DNA of 64,000 nt from Procambarus clarkii (GCF_040958095.1 NC_091208.1:10849326-10913325), one strand, 5' to 3'. Shown: positions 10,362-21,509, counted from the stretch's first letter. Notes: generated by a model not told the origin, from the letters alone. Numbers and translations: made by a program.

Positions 10362-11774
10362 CTGGGGTTTGTCACAGATGATCAAGTTGGTGGAATCTTG
10401 CTGGTTGGCCAAGTCGTTGCCCAAAAGTTGAATTACTGGCATGGGAAAAGGTTTTCCCTGAATGGCGACTTTGACTTCTTCACTAATGAATGGACATTCC
10501 AGGTAGACTGTGGCAAGTGGGTAAGGTATGGTTGCAGTGAGGTCGGTGATCAGGACGGTTTCTCCAGTATTGGTGACTTGAAGAGCAGCGGCTTTTAGTA
10601 GAATACTCTGTAGGACAGCTCTGTCCCTCAAGATACGTATTGGGCCAGTTCCATCAGTATCTCTACCGTTGGCAGAAACAGTTCCTGGATACATATGTCT
10701 ATCAAATAAAGCAAGATCAGTAACTGGAAAATTTGCATGGAACACAGGCTTAGTAGGCTTAGGAGGTTAAGGTTAAGGCTTAGGCGAGTCAAATTTCGTT
10801 GCTCTGCAACGGGGATTTCGACATTGGTCAATAAGAAGGTGTCTATAAGTTTTGCAGTACCTGCAGTAAAGTGCATAGTTAATATCTTTATGACTTACTT
10901 TAGATGGAGCATTACTGGACCAAGATGGTTTACTGGAATATGAATCAAAAGATTTATGGATTAGGCTGTATCAGCTAAATGTGCACATTTACTGAGATTC
11001 TTCTCTACTTTATCTGCAAGATAGAGGCGCACTGGGTTAGGTATATGTCGCATGAATTCTTCCATTAATATTAGATTAATAAGTTCACTAAAGGTAGTAA
11101 TCTGGGCGGATTCTAGCCAATACATGAAATACCTGGCTTTATTCTGCATATACTTTCAGTGAATAGGAGATATGCATCATGGACTGCTTGCTTTAGTACC
11201 TCGTAGTCAGTTCTGGTGGCAAGAGTACTGATGGGTCAAGGCAGCTCTTCCTATAAGGTGAGCGCTGAGAAGTACTGACCATTGGTTCCAAGGCCAGAGT
11301 AACTGAGTTGCCAAAGCCTCAAAAGACACAAAAAATTAATCTACCTCTGTCTCTACGAAAAGCGGCATCATTTTGATACACTGTTTGGGGGTTAAAACAT
11401 ACTGGTAAGTTGGCTTCTGCTTCCTGGTGCTGAGAGGTGAGGGTAGTTTAAAGTTTCAACTCCTGATGTCGGTAATTGAGCACGGTGTCTCCTTTCTCTC
11501 TTTTTAAGCGTAATGCGATTGCAGCTTCATTTTCTTCTTGTAGTCTCTTGGGTTGAAGCTCTTGAGCTAGGCATTGTACTCGTTCTAATTCTCAATGACG
11601 TTGTAGGTCAGCCTCTTGTTGTTGTCGTTGACATTCTAATTCAGTTTTTTGTTCGTAGAGCCGGAGCTGTTCTTGTTCACGTTCACAGGTTAATATAGCG
11701 TCTTATCTTCTCATTTCCCATTTTTGTTCGTCAGCAGCAGGGTCTAATTGGGCTAACTCGATCTTAAATTTCAT
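10362..11774 (-). pseudogene. Ty3/Gmr1-type gag-protease fragment
   Basis: Minus-strand reading. An ATG at 11774 starts a charged coiled coil rich in Glu/Gln/Arg, with several stops. A gag helical segment follows (FSELINLILMEEFMRHIPN, about 11090), comparable to LRNLILMEHFIDIMPEN of element B. Near 10840 a CCHC-like knuckle has one residue too many between His and the last Cys. The last 130 codons (10745-10350) correspond to the element B protease: GETVLITDL and PMPVIQLLGNDLA match GEVVLVEGV and PNVDVIVGNDLA. The Asp-Thr-Gly catalytic triplet is not preserved where expected. It abuts BEL gag sequence of opposite orientation at 11775. Confidence 0.7.
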
Positions 11775-12914
11775 GAGTGTGAGTGTACCAGGTGTCTAAG
11801 GTCACATAACCACAATACCTGTGCAACCCAAATGCACACCTGCAATAGGTGCAATAAGGGTCAACACCAAACAGCACTGTGTGGGGACATAAGACCAAGG
11901 TCTCCCAAACCCCAGGTGGAGGAAGAAATTTCCACCCACAATACAGTTCTGTAAAGTACGTCAGGATGTAAGTGTACTTTCAACAAAGTCTGATAATAAC
12001 ACAGCTTTGCCCACTGCCCGTCTTCTCATCAAAACCAAAAGGTCCAAGGTTACCACTCGTGGGTTATTTGACAAAGGATCACAAAAGACATTTGTCACAC
12101 AGAAAGTGGCAGATGTCTTAAAACTAAAACCTGTTCGACAGGTAAAACTAAACATATAAGGGTTCCTAATAAACACAGTACCCCAAGTCTACAAAGTTGT
12201 CCAACCATTAGTACATTTAGGCAGTTATGCCCATATTGTACAGGCCATCGTAGCAGACAAAATCCCATCTGACCTATATGTTTATGTTCTAGGGACAACA
12301 GCCAAATTCCTACAGGAAAAAGGAATTAAGTTGGCTGACAACAAAATAACATGTGATCACCTCTCCAACATTGGATTTCTTGTAGGTTCAGATTATTACC
12401 ATAAACTCATCACTGGATGTACTAAAAGGCAGAGAATGAATCTGTTATTGTCTGCAGGAGGCAATTTGCTCACTGGCCCAGTATTGAGTCTGAAGCAATC
12501 CACACCTGTGTACAACTAACAAGTCAACTCAGTGATGGTTGCATGACTAGGTGGAGAACAGTCACCACTTAAGTTCAGAGTCATGTCCGAGGATGAACTT
12601 ATTCCCCCTGTACATAAATTATGGGATCTGGCCACACTGGGCATCGTCCCTGAACAACCTATTCCAGGTGATGACTGGACTTGTAAACAATACCTAGACT
12701 CAGTGGTCTAAAAAGACAACCAATACTGGGTCGGGTTACCATGGAAGCTGATTCATCTTCAGCTGCCAGTAAACCATTTCATGGCCTGAAACCAATTAAG
12801 GTAAATTTACGCTTAAATAAATAAATTTTCGCTTAAATAAGCAGTGATGCACATAAATAGACAACCTGAGAACCTGAAATTGCACTATGGTATAATCCAA
12901 CAACAACTTGATAG
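11775..12914 (+). pseudogene. BEL gag zinc knuckles, protease and linker
   Basis: Two cysteine motifs come first (CTRCLRSHNHNTC, then CNRCNKGQHQTALC), the paired knuckle region at the end of BEL gag. A protease follows with LFDKGSQKTFVT at about 12060. The family triplet is Asp-Ser/Thr-Gly, so Lys replaces the middle residue. Next come TKRQRMNLLLSAGGNLL and LWDLATLGIVPEQPIPGDD, and a stretch ending WVGLPWK, the usual lead-in to the BEL polymerase. The last codons (IIQQQLDSKFLE) end at the retroposon target site. Several in-frame stops are present. The N-terminal part of gag is missing at the junction with the minus-strand gag fragment. Confidence 0.85.
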
Positions 12915-12929
12915 CAAATTCCTCGAAGT
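12915..12929. repeat. Target-site duplication of retroposon copy 1 (left)
   Basis: CAAATTCCTCGAAGT here against CAAATTCCTTGAAGT at 23435-23449: 15 bp with one mismatch, in the BEL reverse transcriptase. Confidence 0.85.
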
Positions 12930-12953
12930 TTTTTTTTTTTTTTTTTTACATGC
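12929..12953 (-). mobile_element. Poly(A) tail end of ORF1-only retroposon copy 1
   Basis: A T-run followed by ACATGC. In reverse complement this is GCATGT plus poly(A), the same tail as copy 2 near 44180. It is separated from the body of copy 1 (20825-23434) by the Gmr1-like element B. Confidence 0.85.
12949..12953. repeat. Target-site duplication of Gmr1-like element B (left)
   Basis: CATGC directly before the 5' LTR; the same five bases follow the 3' LTR at 20825-20829. Confidence 0.9.
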
Positions 12954-13945
12954 TGTTACGACCCTGGGTTCTCCAGTGGAAACCAGAGGTCAAAATTGAG
13001 CTATTAAACTTCCTAGTAGTACAGTTCAGGGCATCTCGAATGTCAATTGTTTGTATCTTCCCTGCCAGACGTAAGACTATTATTGTTTCTCAAAGAGCAT
13101 TTAAAGACTGAGCTGGGGGTTGATTATTAAATAATAACATAGGCACCAACTTTGCTTACTAATACTTTCTAATCATTCATAAAGTAACAATACGTTGCAT
13201 AGGGGAAGATCTTTAATGTGCTTAGCTGCACGATCAATTAGGCTCCTTCCGGCACCACGACATGAGGGAGGCCAGGTGGTCGCGAGGAGCTCTCTCTTCT
13301 CTCTGGCTGGTGTCGTGCGGATAAGACCTACTCTGTGGCTGCACCCCTACTCTCCTCCCTTCTCCTCTTACTTATTTCCCTTACCTGAAGTTCCTGTATC
13401 CTTAAGCTAAGTACGGGGCATTAGTAAGTGTACCTACTCTGGTAGTAACTATTGGTGAGACCTGGGGTTAGTATTTGCCAGTGTTTTGTTTACCCTAAGT
13501 GTTGTGTTTTGTATTAGGGTACCACATGGTCTCACTACCCTAAGCTGCATCCAGCTTCAGTGCTTATCCAGTAGTACTTTACCCTAGCTTGTTATTAGTG
13601 TAAACCTTGTATCCTGTCTATGTGGACCAAGGCTTTTAACGTAAGATAGTGTGGTAAAGTTATTATTATTATTGTTATTGGTGTGAGTGTATATGGGGGG
13701 TTGTTAAGGGGTTAATAAATAAGTACATGAATTACAGAGTATCTCTTCTTCCAAGGTGGGAGCGCAGTGATCAACCCTTAGACTAAAATATATGGTCTTG
13801 TAGCAAGTTATTACTACTGTGGATAGTTTATTTTGGGGGCCGGGCCTTTTAGCTCTCCCATATTTGATACTCTTGTCTTCTAACTACCTTTACCCCTTAA
13901 TAGTACCAGTACCCCATAGAAGCCCCACTCATATTAGTTGTAACA
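12954..13945 (+). mobile_element. 5' LTR of element B
   Basis: Begins TGTTACGACC and ends GTTGTAACA. It holds the promoter and RNA-end signals of the element in principle, but I cannot place a TATA box with confidence. The 67- and 71-codon frames inside it are repeated in the 3' LTR and are not taken as genes. Confidence 0.95.
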
Positions 13946-13966
13946 AGTGGTTGGCCAGTCCGGGAG
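13946..13966 (+). promoter_or_regulatory. Candidate primer-binding site of element B
   Basis: Two bases after the 5' LTR comes TGGTTGGCCAGTCCGGG. A start with TGG fits pairing to the CCA end of a tRNA. Which tRNA cannot be told by eye. Confidence 0.45.
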
Positions 13967-14222
13967 GAACATTATAAGTGTAAAAAATTAGATTCTTGAG
14001 TGCCAAAATTAAAATTTTTTGTTTTCCGCAGAACGGTTGTGTGCTAGCCTAGGGTCCAGCTCATCTAGCAAAGGACATTCTTGCACTGACTGGACACCCA
14101 GCTGGATCCCTTCACGATTAAGGTTAGTGTGGCCTTGTGTTAGGGGCCGTGCAAATTTTTTTTTTTTTTTCCAATTTTTATTTTTTAATTTTTTCTTTGG
14201 CTGGGAGCTAAAATTATTAGTG

Positions 14223-16597
14223 ATGTCTTCTGAAATGCAGAACCTGGCAAGGGAGCCTTCAGTGGTAGAGATAAAGAAACTTAAAAAGTCTAATTTAGTA
14301 TTGTTAGGCCAGGAATTTGGCCTAGAATTAAATGTCGCAGATAAAAAGTGGACTTTGGTGAATGAAATATTACAACATTGTATTGATGAACAACTATTGG
14401 CAAGTGATACACCTTTATGCCAGCCTAGCCAAGCAGAAAGTGCAACTCATAGGGAAAGTGAATTAGCTTTAGAGTTAGCAAAAATAAAATTAGAGGAGCA
14501 AAGACTCAAAACCGAGGAGGCTAAAATTAGAGCGAATGCCACTGGAACTCCACCTGCCGGGGATTCAAACCCCAGGCATTATGAGAAAAAGCATAATTTG
14601 CCTGAATTTTCCGAGTCTGACCCTGAAAGGTTTTTCAACCATTTTCAGAGAGTGGCCACGTCCATGAACTGGCCAAAGGAAGAGTGGGTGAAAATCCTAC
14701 AGGGAAGACTTAGGGGTAAAGCACAAGATATTTTTATAAACATGCCTGACGACGAGTGTTTCGAATATGATAAAGTCAGGGAATGTATTTTACGGGCATA
14801 TGAAATTACTCCTGAAGCTCACCGCCAAGTTTATCGTAACCTTAGGCCTACTCACAACCAACCGCTCACTGAATTTGTGAATGATCAAATTCGATTGTTT
14901 GATAGATGGATTTGCTCGGCGAAAGCCGAAACATACGAGGCTCTCAGGAACTTAATTTTAATGGAGCATTTCATAGATATTATGCCAGAGAATGTATCAA
15001 ATTACATTAGAAGAAGGGTAGAGGTAAATTCTAAAATAGGGGATTTGGCCAAGTTGGCAGAAAACTACCAATTGGCGGGCAAAAGGCCCAATAAAAATAA
15101 TTATACCCCACAGAGTAGCAAAACTTATACCCGCAGCCAGTCCAGACCAACTCATTCTAACCCTTTACCTAATGCACCTTCTGTTTCAGACATAACTAAC
15201 CCTGTTAAAGTGTCTAGCCCAACGACACCTAAAGGTGAACCGAAGGGTAATTCGGTTAGTAATGTCTCTTCTCCCCGACGTTTTTGTGGTCACTGTAATC
15301 GTCCAAACCACACTATTAGCCGTTGTTGGCAACTGCACCCTGAAAAAAGACCCAATGCTCTAGTTGTGACACAGGGTTTGAGGCTTTCAGAAGGGTTAGG
15401 GAGTAAGACCTCCAACCCACAGTGGTTGGACTTGCTTACCCCATTCTTATCGAAAGGGAGACTACTTTTGTCTGAGGGTTCTTCCTGGAAGGACGTGGTG
15501 ATCTTCCGAGACACCGGTGCCATCCAGACTTTAATTTTAGAGAGTGCGTTGCAAGGTGCCAACACTCTCGACACTGGAGAGGTGGTACTGGTCGAGGGTG
15601 TCACTAGTGATACTCGAGCAGTACCCCTCCATAAGGTTACCCTGGAATCTGATTTCCACAAGGGTGTTTGTACAGTCGGAGTCACTTCATACCTACCTTT
15701 CCCTAATGTTGATGTAATAGTTGGTAATGATTTAGCAGGGGATAAGGTAGGGGACTCCAGACTGCCTATTATGTTGCCTACCCCTAAGGTTTGCCTGGAT
15801 CCACCCGCCGCAGAGGATAATGTTGTGTACCCTGCGTGCGCGGTGACCAGGTCTATGGGACTTAAATGTAAGGGCAGCCCTGTGCTTGCCAAGGTGGTAA
15901 ATCCCGAGGTCACGAGGAGCTTTCCGAGTAGTGAAAACCAAGTGGACCTCGCGGACACATTCATGGCCCGACTCGATGACGTGGCCGAGGACATTGTGGA
16001 GAGCCTGCCACCGCCATCTACCGAGAGTAGTGGGGAGGTGGAGAACACTGTTGAGCCTCGGCCAATGGCATCTGACCAAGGCCTAGATGCCTCCTTGAGT
16101 GAGTTACAGAAAGCTGACCCCACTCTTGCAGATTGTCATGAGACAGCTGTCTCTATGGAGGAAATTGTAGACGCAGCAACTGGGTACTACTACAATGATC
16201 GGATTTTGATGAGAAAATGGAGACCACAGAGTGCTCCCTTGTCAAATGAGTGGGAGGTAGTCCACCAGGTTATGTTGCCGACCTGCTATAGAGAAAGAGT
16301 TTTGGCAGCTGCTCATGATGATCCTATGGGGGGACATCAAGGTATTAATATTACGTATCAAAAAATTTTAAAGTATTTTTTCTGGCCCAAGCTGAAAAGC
16401 GATGTGGCAAAATTTTGTAATGCGTGTGTTGTTTGTCAACTGGTTGGGAAACCAAACCAGACTCCACCTAAAGCTCCTCTAAAGCCTATTGTCGTGCCAG
16501 AGGAACCATTTTCTCATGTGGTAATGGACTGTGTTGGACCATTACCTAGAACTAAGTCTGGTAATATTTACCTAATCACGATGATGTGTATCACTAC
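14223..16597 (+). CDS. Element B gag-protease-integrase N-terminus
   Basis: Open from 14019, but the likely start is the ATG at 14223, after a T-rich leader. The N-terminus has a SAP-like helical segment and then a Lys/Glu coiled coil. The capsid region includes FNHFQRVATSMNWPKEEW and LRNLILMEHFIDIMPENV. The zinc knuckle CGHCNRPNHTISRC is at 15285-15326. The aspartic protease has FRDTGA, with its catalytic triplet at 15510-15518. A linker leads to the integrase HHCC finger (about 16314-16443; CNACVVCQL) and the first catalytic Asp in MDCVGPLP (about 16525). There is no stop between gag and pol, so both are one frame. It ends where a solo LTR interrupts it at 16598; the ten codons after that are not element sequence. 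Confidence 0.92.
16592..16597. repeat. Target-site duplication of the inserted solo LTR
   Basis: CACTAC, repeated at 17278-17283. Element A has uninterrupted sequence at the equivalent site. Confidence 0.85.
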
Positions 16598-17277
16598 TGT
16601 GACGGTAACGCGTTGGTGTTCGGCTGTTTAAGGCTAGGGGTATGGCCTCGTCACATAGTTATAAAAAAAAAATAGAAAAAACTGGAACTTCGTCTGTGGT
16701 AAGGTAAGGAGAAGACACACAAAACACAAGTAAACTTTAACAATGAAATTTTAATTACGTTAATTAAATCAAAACATGAATAAAATGCACAAACAAATTC
16801 TTATAATAAAATCAATCAAAATAATAAGAATACTTAAATGACACAATGAAAAGTTACGTTAAGACAAAATAACAAGAAGTGCAATATACAAGTAAATGGG
16901 AGGTGCTGGAATATTGGCTTAAGCTACCACTTCCCTCAGTACACGCTAGCGTCTAGCCGGGAGGAGTGGTAACAACGAGAGCACTGAACATTCTGAGGTA
17001 GGAGGTTGGGGCGACCCCAGACATCAAGTAGTATGGGGGGGGCGAGTGCAGGTACAGCCAGACCGGCGACCAATCAGCGGAGCCGGTAGCGATCAACATG
17101 TAGTTTGGTGGTTTGAGTCCGAACAGGTGGCTGGCTGCATACGTTTGCTCACCCAGGCAAGCCTTGCTGGTGTTGTTGTTGTTGTTGGACATGTCTTCCA
17201 TAGTCGTTTTATATAATTTCAACGACGTGTTTGTGGAGGGAAGAGCAGGCTCAATCTCTTGAAGGAGATTATTGTCA
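16598..17277 (+). mobile_element. Solo LTR inserted in the element B integrase
   Basis: 680 bp beginning TGTGACGG and ending TTGTCA, flanked by CACTAC duplications. It has TG...CA ends and no pol-like reading, and element A lacks it at this position. It is read as a solo LTR of an unidentified element; orientation follows the TG...CA reading. An 89-codon minus frame inside is not recognised. Confidence 0.8.
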
Positions 17278-18384
17278 CACTACTCGTTACCCAGAGGCTT
17301 TTGCTGTAAGGAACATCCGAGCAAAAACTGTTGTTGCTCGTATGTTGCAATTTTTTTTCCACTTTTGGACTGCCTCGGGTCGTGCAAACTGACAATGGTA
17401 CTAATTTTAAGTCTGATGTTTTCGAGCAATTTTGTAAGGAACATGGAATAACTCATAAGGTTTCCAGCCCATACCATCCACAGAGTCAGGGGGTAATTGA
17501 ACGTTTCCATCTAACTCTGAAGCAGATGTTGAAGACATCGTGCGAGAGTTCCCACACCTTCTGGGATGAGAATTTACCGTATGTTTTGTTTGCGGCTAGA
17601 GAGGGATTACAAAGTTCACTGGGCTGTTCTCCTTTTGAGTTAGTCTTTGGCCATAAAGTTCGTGGACCCTTGCAAATGTTACAGGAGAATCTGTTAGGGA
17701 ACGTAACGTTATCCGAAGGTTCGGCTTTCTTTGCGCAACACCACCAGAGACTCAAGGACTGCAAGGCGGCTGCATTAAAGTATCTTGGCAAGGCCCAAGA
17801 AAAGATGAAAGAACGTAACGATGCTAAATCTAAGTTACGGGTATTTCAGCCTGGCGACCCGGTCCTGGTATTAAAGCCTCGACTAGGGAACACTATGTCC
17901 CACAAGTACGAAGGCCCCTACATTGTGACAGAAAAGACTGGGGACCTCACGTACAAAGTGAGGCACTCTGACAAACGTAACCAGGTAATGCTCATACATG
18001 TAAATCGACTGAAGAAGTTCCAGGGCCCCAGGCCCATTGCACTAACCAATGTTTCCATTTCCAGTGAGAGAGGGAATGATTGTTCTGGGGACCCAACTAA
18101 TCTCATTTTCAATAATTCTAGTTCTGTGAATGCTGTGGAGGAGGGACTGTCCCATTTGCAGATGGCCCAACGTGAAGAGGTGCAGTCGTTGGTTGATGAA
18201 TTCTCCAGTCTGTTCGGGGAGGTCCCGACCCAGACTGATGCCATTTGCCATGATGTCGAGTTGACGGACTACACTCCCATTCGCCTTCAACCCTATCGGA
18301 TGAGTCCAGAAAAGAAGGCCATCGTACGGAAGGAGGTCGACTTCTTGCTCCAGCACGGCCTCATCCGGCCGAGCCAGGGCTCTT
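17278..18384 (+). pseudogene. Element B integrase core, GPY/F module and RT start
   Basis: Resumes integrase after the solo LTR (RYPEAFAVRNIRAKTVVARM). A run of eight T at 17351-17358 then shifts the frame; the same place in element A supports one T fewer. The second catalytic Asp is in VVQTDNGTNFKS, and the catalytic Glu is in GVIERFHLTLKQM (about 17493). The GPY/F module (YEGPYIVTEKTGDLTYKV, about 17905) ends the integrase. The polymerase then opens with YTPIRLQPYRMSPEKKAI. A TAG at 18384-18386 replaces the Trp codon present in element A, after LIRPSQGS. So integrase precedes the polymerase in one continuous polyprotein plan, with one shift and one stop. Confidence 0.9.
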
Positions 18385-18386
18385 AG

Positions 18387-19529
18387 TGCTCGCCCTGCCT
18401 TTTGGTCCCCAAACCAGACGGATCCTGGCGATTATGCACCAACTATCGGCAGCTCAACAAGGTGACCATTGTGGATGCCTATCCGCTGCCCCTCCTCGAG
18501 GACTGCATTGACGAGTTGGGAAATGCCAAGTACGTTTCGAAATTCGACCTCTCGAGGGGGTATTATCAAATTCCACTCACTGAACGTGCTAAACAGCTCA
18601 CCACGTTCGTGACACCCGAGGGTGTTTTTGAGTATCAAGTGTTACCGTTCGGCTTGCGTAATGCCCCTGCCACGTTCCAGAGACTCATGAACTCTCTACT
18701 CGCTAAGGTGCCAAATTGTCGGGCGTATTTAGATGATATCGTGCTGTTTGACAGTAATTGGGCTGACCACATAGCTAGGTTACGCCAGTTGTTTGCCATC
18801 TTGAAAAGGGCAAATCTTACCTTAAATGCTAAAAAGTGTCATTTTGGCCAAGGCACAGTGACGTACCTCAGTTATGAAGTGGGCCAAGGAAAAGTGTTAC
18901 CTTGGCAAGATAAAATCAGTGCCATTCTGGAGTATCCAGTACTAAAGTCTAAAAAGGACGTTCAAAGATTTATCGGTATGTGTGCGTACTATCGACGTTT
19001 TTGTCAGAACTTTTCCAGTGTTGCCACTCCTCTCACAGACTTGTTGCGGAAAGCCGTTAAATTTAAGTGGTCATCAGACTGTGCAGAGGCATTTAAAAAT
19101 TTGAAATTGATCTTAGCTTCCGCCCCAGTGCTTGCTAGTCCAAGGTTCGACCGACCGTTTAAAATTCATGTTGACGCGTCTGACTCGGGTGCTGGTGCAG
19201 TGTTGTTGCAAACTGGGGATGATCAGGTGGAACACCCAGTATATTATTACTCTGTGAAATTCGACAAGGCGCAACGCAATTATTCAGTGGTAGAAAAAGA
19301 GGCGTTGGCGCTAGTGTTAACATGTAAAAAGTTCGAAGTTTACCTCACAGGTAATATAGTGGAAGTGTACACGGACCATAACCCACTAGTTTTCCTGACT
19401 CAGATGAAGGGTAAGAATAAACGCATCCTCAGGGGGGCGTTGTACCTACAGGACTTCAATCTTTCCATTACCCACCTACCGGGCAGACTCAACGTGATGG
19501 CCGATGCTCTGTCCCGGTTGCCTGAATAA
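18387..19529 (+). CDS. Element B reverse transcriptase and RNase H
   Basis: Continues in frame after the TAG at 18384. The polymerase motifs are in order: LVPKPDGSWRLCTNYRQLN, YVSKFDLSRGYYQIPL, FGLRNAPATFQRLMN, the catalytic YLDD at 18726-18737, and the thumb (RFIGMCAYYRRFCQNFSS). RNase H has IHVDASDSGAGAVLLQ (first Asp), VEKEALALVLTCKKF and VYTDHNPLVF, ending MADALSRLPE at 19529. The region is intact from 18387 to its stop and closely matches element A, which is much more damaged. No integrase follows; the 3' UTR and polypurine tract come next. Confidence 0.95.
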   Translation, partial: CSPCLLVPKPDGSWRLCTNYRQLNKVTIVDAYPLPLLEDCIDELGNAKYVSKFDLSRGYYQIPLTERAKQLTTFVTPEGVFEYQVLPFGLRNAPATFQRLMNSLLAKVPNCRAYLDDIVLFDSNWADHIARLRQLFAILKRANLTLNAKKCHFGQGTVTYLSYEVGQGKVLPWQDKISAILEYPVLKSKKDVQRFIGMCAYYRRFCQNFSSVATPLTDLLRKAVKFKWSSDCAEAFKNLKLILASAPVLASPRFDRPFKIHVDASDSGAGAVLLQTGDDQVEHPVYYYSVKFDKAQRNYSVVEKEALALVLTCKKFEVYLTGNIVEVYTDHNPLVFLTQMKGKNKRILRGALYLQDFNLSITHLPGRLNVMADALSRLPE

Positions 19530-19819
19530 CATTCATCTGAGCCACAGAAAGCCATTTACCAACTGTCATGCTTTAGTTATTTTTTTTTAGGTTCTCCTGT
19601 GACATTAAATATTCCGTGTCCAATTTCTTTACTTCCCTGTTCTTTTATTTTTTGTGTTTTTTTTTCTTTCAGAGAACTCCTTTGTATTTTTATTTTTTTT
19701 TTGCAGAGAAATTGTTTTTGATTGATTTTTTGTTTTGTCATATGTTTTTCTTTTTATTCTCTGTATACTCTTACAAAAAATATGACTACTATTCTAGTAG
19801 TCACATTTTTTTTTCTCTG

Positions 19820-19832
19820 AAGGGGGGAGGAG
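19820..19832 (+). promoter_or_regulatory. Polypurine tract of element B
   Basis: AAGGGGGGAGGAG directly before the 3' LTR, the expected primer for plus-strand DNA synthesis. The 19530-19819 stretch before it is a T-rich 3' UTR without genes. Confidence 0.85.
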
Positions 19833-20824
19833 TGTTACGACCCTGGGTTCTCCAGTGGAAACCAGAGGTCAAAATTGAGCTATTAAACTTCCTAGTAGCA
19901 CAGTTCAGGGCATCTCGAATGTCAATTGTTTGTATCTTCCCTGCCAGACGTAAGACTATTATTGTTTCTCAAAGAGCATTTAAAGACTGAGCTGGGGGTT
20001 GATTATTAAATAATAACATAGGCACCAACTTTGCTTACTAATACTTTCTAATCATTCATAAAGTAACAATACGTTGCATAGGGGAAGATCTTTAATGTGC
20101 TTAGCTGCACGATCAATTAGGCTCCTTCCGGCACCACGACATGAGGGAGGCCAGGTGGTCGCGAGGAGCTCTCTCTTCTCTCTGGCTGGTGTCGTGCGGA
20201 TAAGACCTACTCTGTGGCTGCACCCCTACTCTCCTCCCTTCTCCTCTTACTTATTTCCCTTACCTGAAGTTCCTGTATCCTTAAGCTAAGTACGGGGCAT
20301 TAGTAAGTGTACCTACTCTGGTAGTAACTATTGGTGAGACCTGGGGTTAGTATTTGCCAGTGTTTTGTTTACCCTAAGTGTTGTGTTTTGTATTAGGGTA
20401 CCACATGGTCTCACTACCCTAAGCTGCATCCAGCTTCAGTGCTTATCCAGTAGTACTTTACCCTAGCTTGTTATTAGTGTAAACCTTGTATCCTGTCTAT
20501 GTGGACCAAGGCTTTTAACGTAAGATAGTGTGGTAAAGTTATTATTATTATTGTTATTGGTGTGAGTGTATATGGGGGGTTGTTAAGGGGTTAATAAATA
20601 AGTACATGAATTACAGAGTATCTCTTCTTCCAAGGTGGGAGCGCAGTGATCAACCCTTAGACTAACATATATGGTCTTGTAGCAAGTTATTACTACTGTG
20701 GATAGTTTATTTTGGGGGCCGGGCCTTTTAGCTCTCCCATATTTGATACTCTTGTCTTCTAACTACCTTTACCCCTTAATAGTACCAGTACCCCATAGAA
20801 GCCCCACTCATATTAGTTGTAACA
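19833..20824 (+). mobile_element. 3' LTR of element B
   Basis: 992 bp, same ends as the 5' LTR, with two base differences by direct comparison. It is followed by the target-site duplication CATGC at 20825-20829. Confidence 0.95.
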
Positions 20825-20917
20825 CATGCGTACATGCAAATAAATATAATAAAACAAGAACAAAACAGAACACAAACACAAAGGCACAAAACAAAGAAAG
20901 ACAAATACACTAAATAC

Positions 20918-20932
20918 CGGCCTGAAGGGCCG
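20918..20932 (-). other. 3' UTR hairpin 1, retroposon copy 1
   Basis: CGGCC-TGAAG-GGCCG: a 5-bp stem with a 5-base loop. The counterpart in copy 2 is at 43933-43947, with a changed stem base that still pairs as G-U. Confidence 0.6.
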
Positions 20933-21261
20933 ACAACAAAAACACAACAATGAGCATAAACACAAAGGAACACAGTAAATATAGACAACAAGTCAATACA
21001 GGAGGGTAATGGAAATAAATAAAAAAACTACACATAGCACAAAATCACAGTAGAAAAGGAACAGTGCAAGATGTGTCGTGCAATGTTAAGCGTACAGGCA
21101 AGCATGAGTAAGGCAACAGATTACAGTAATCACAAAGGCACAGTTACAATGGACAAAGGCACAAGGTTACAAAGAACAAAAGCACAAAGTTATAAAGGAA
21201 AAAGGCACAGGTAGAAATTACAAAGGCACATAGTTATAAAGCACCATGTACACAAAACATG

Positions 21262-21274
21262 GGCCTGAAGGGCC
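21262..21274 (-). other. 3' UTR hairpin 2, retroposon copy 1
   Basis: GGCC-TGAAG-GGCC, a repeat of the hairpin at 20918 within the same 3' UTR. The counterpart in copy 2 is at 44098-44110. Confidence 0.55.
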
Positions 21275-21509
21275 GACAACAAAACAATAAGCACAGCAGT
21301 ATAATGACAAAATACCCAAACCCTCACCCAACAACCCAACCCGTGAAACAACACAAAACAAGCCAAATGGCCCTGAAAAACCACACAGAGAGGTACAACA
21401 CATAACACAAATAAAGTAAATACAATACACTCATGCACACACGCACGCAACCGCACACCACGCACACAAACGAACACAACACCACAACACATAGCACAAA
21501 CACACACAC

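Larger units (their letters stand above)
12954..20824 (+). mobile_element. Complete Gmr1-like Ty3-type retrotransposon B
   Basis: 7,871 bp bounded by two 992-bp LTRs that differ at two positions by eye (13020/19899 and 13787/20666), with 5-bp duplications CATGC outside. Internal order: gag, protease, integrase, reverse transcriptase, RNase H. Ty3 elements normally have integrase last; integrase before the polymerase is the mark of the Gmr1 group known from fish and some invertebrates including crustaceans. The coding region has three lesions: a 680-bp insert, a one-base expansion of a T run, and a TAG. It sits inside ORF1-only retroposon copy 1. Confidence 0.95.

Noticed and set aside
13195-13410. 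71-codon frame in the 5' LTR, repeated at 20074-20289
   Set aside because: Identical because the LTRs are near-identical; no domain and no gene context.
14019-14222. Upstream ATG at 14019 as the gag start
   Set aside because: The first 68 codons include a poly-Phe translation of a T-rich leader; the ATG at 14223 starts gag-like sequence.
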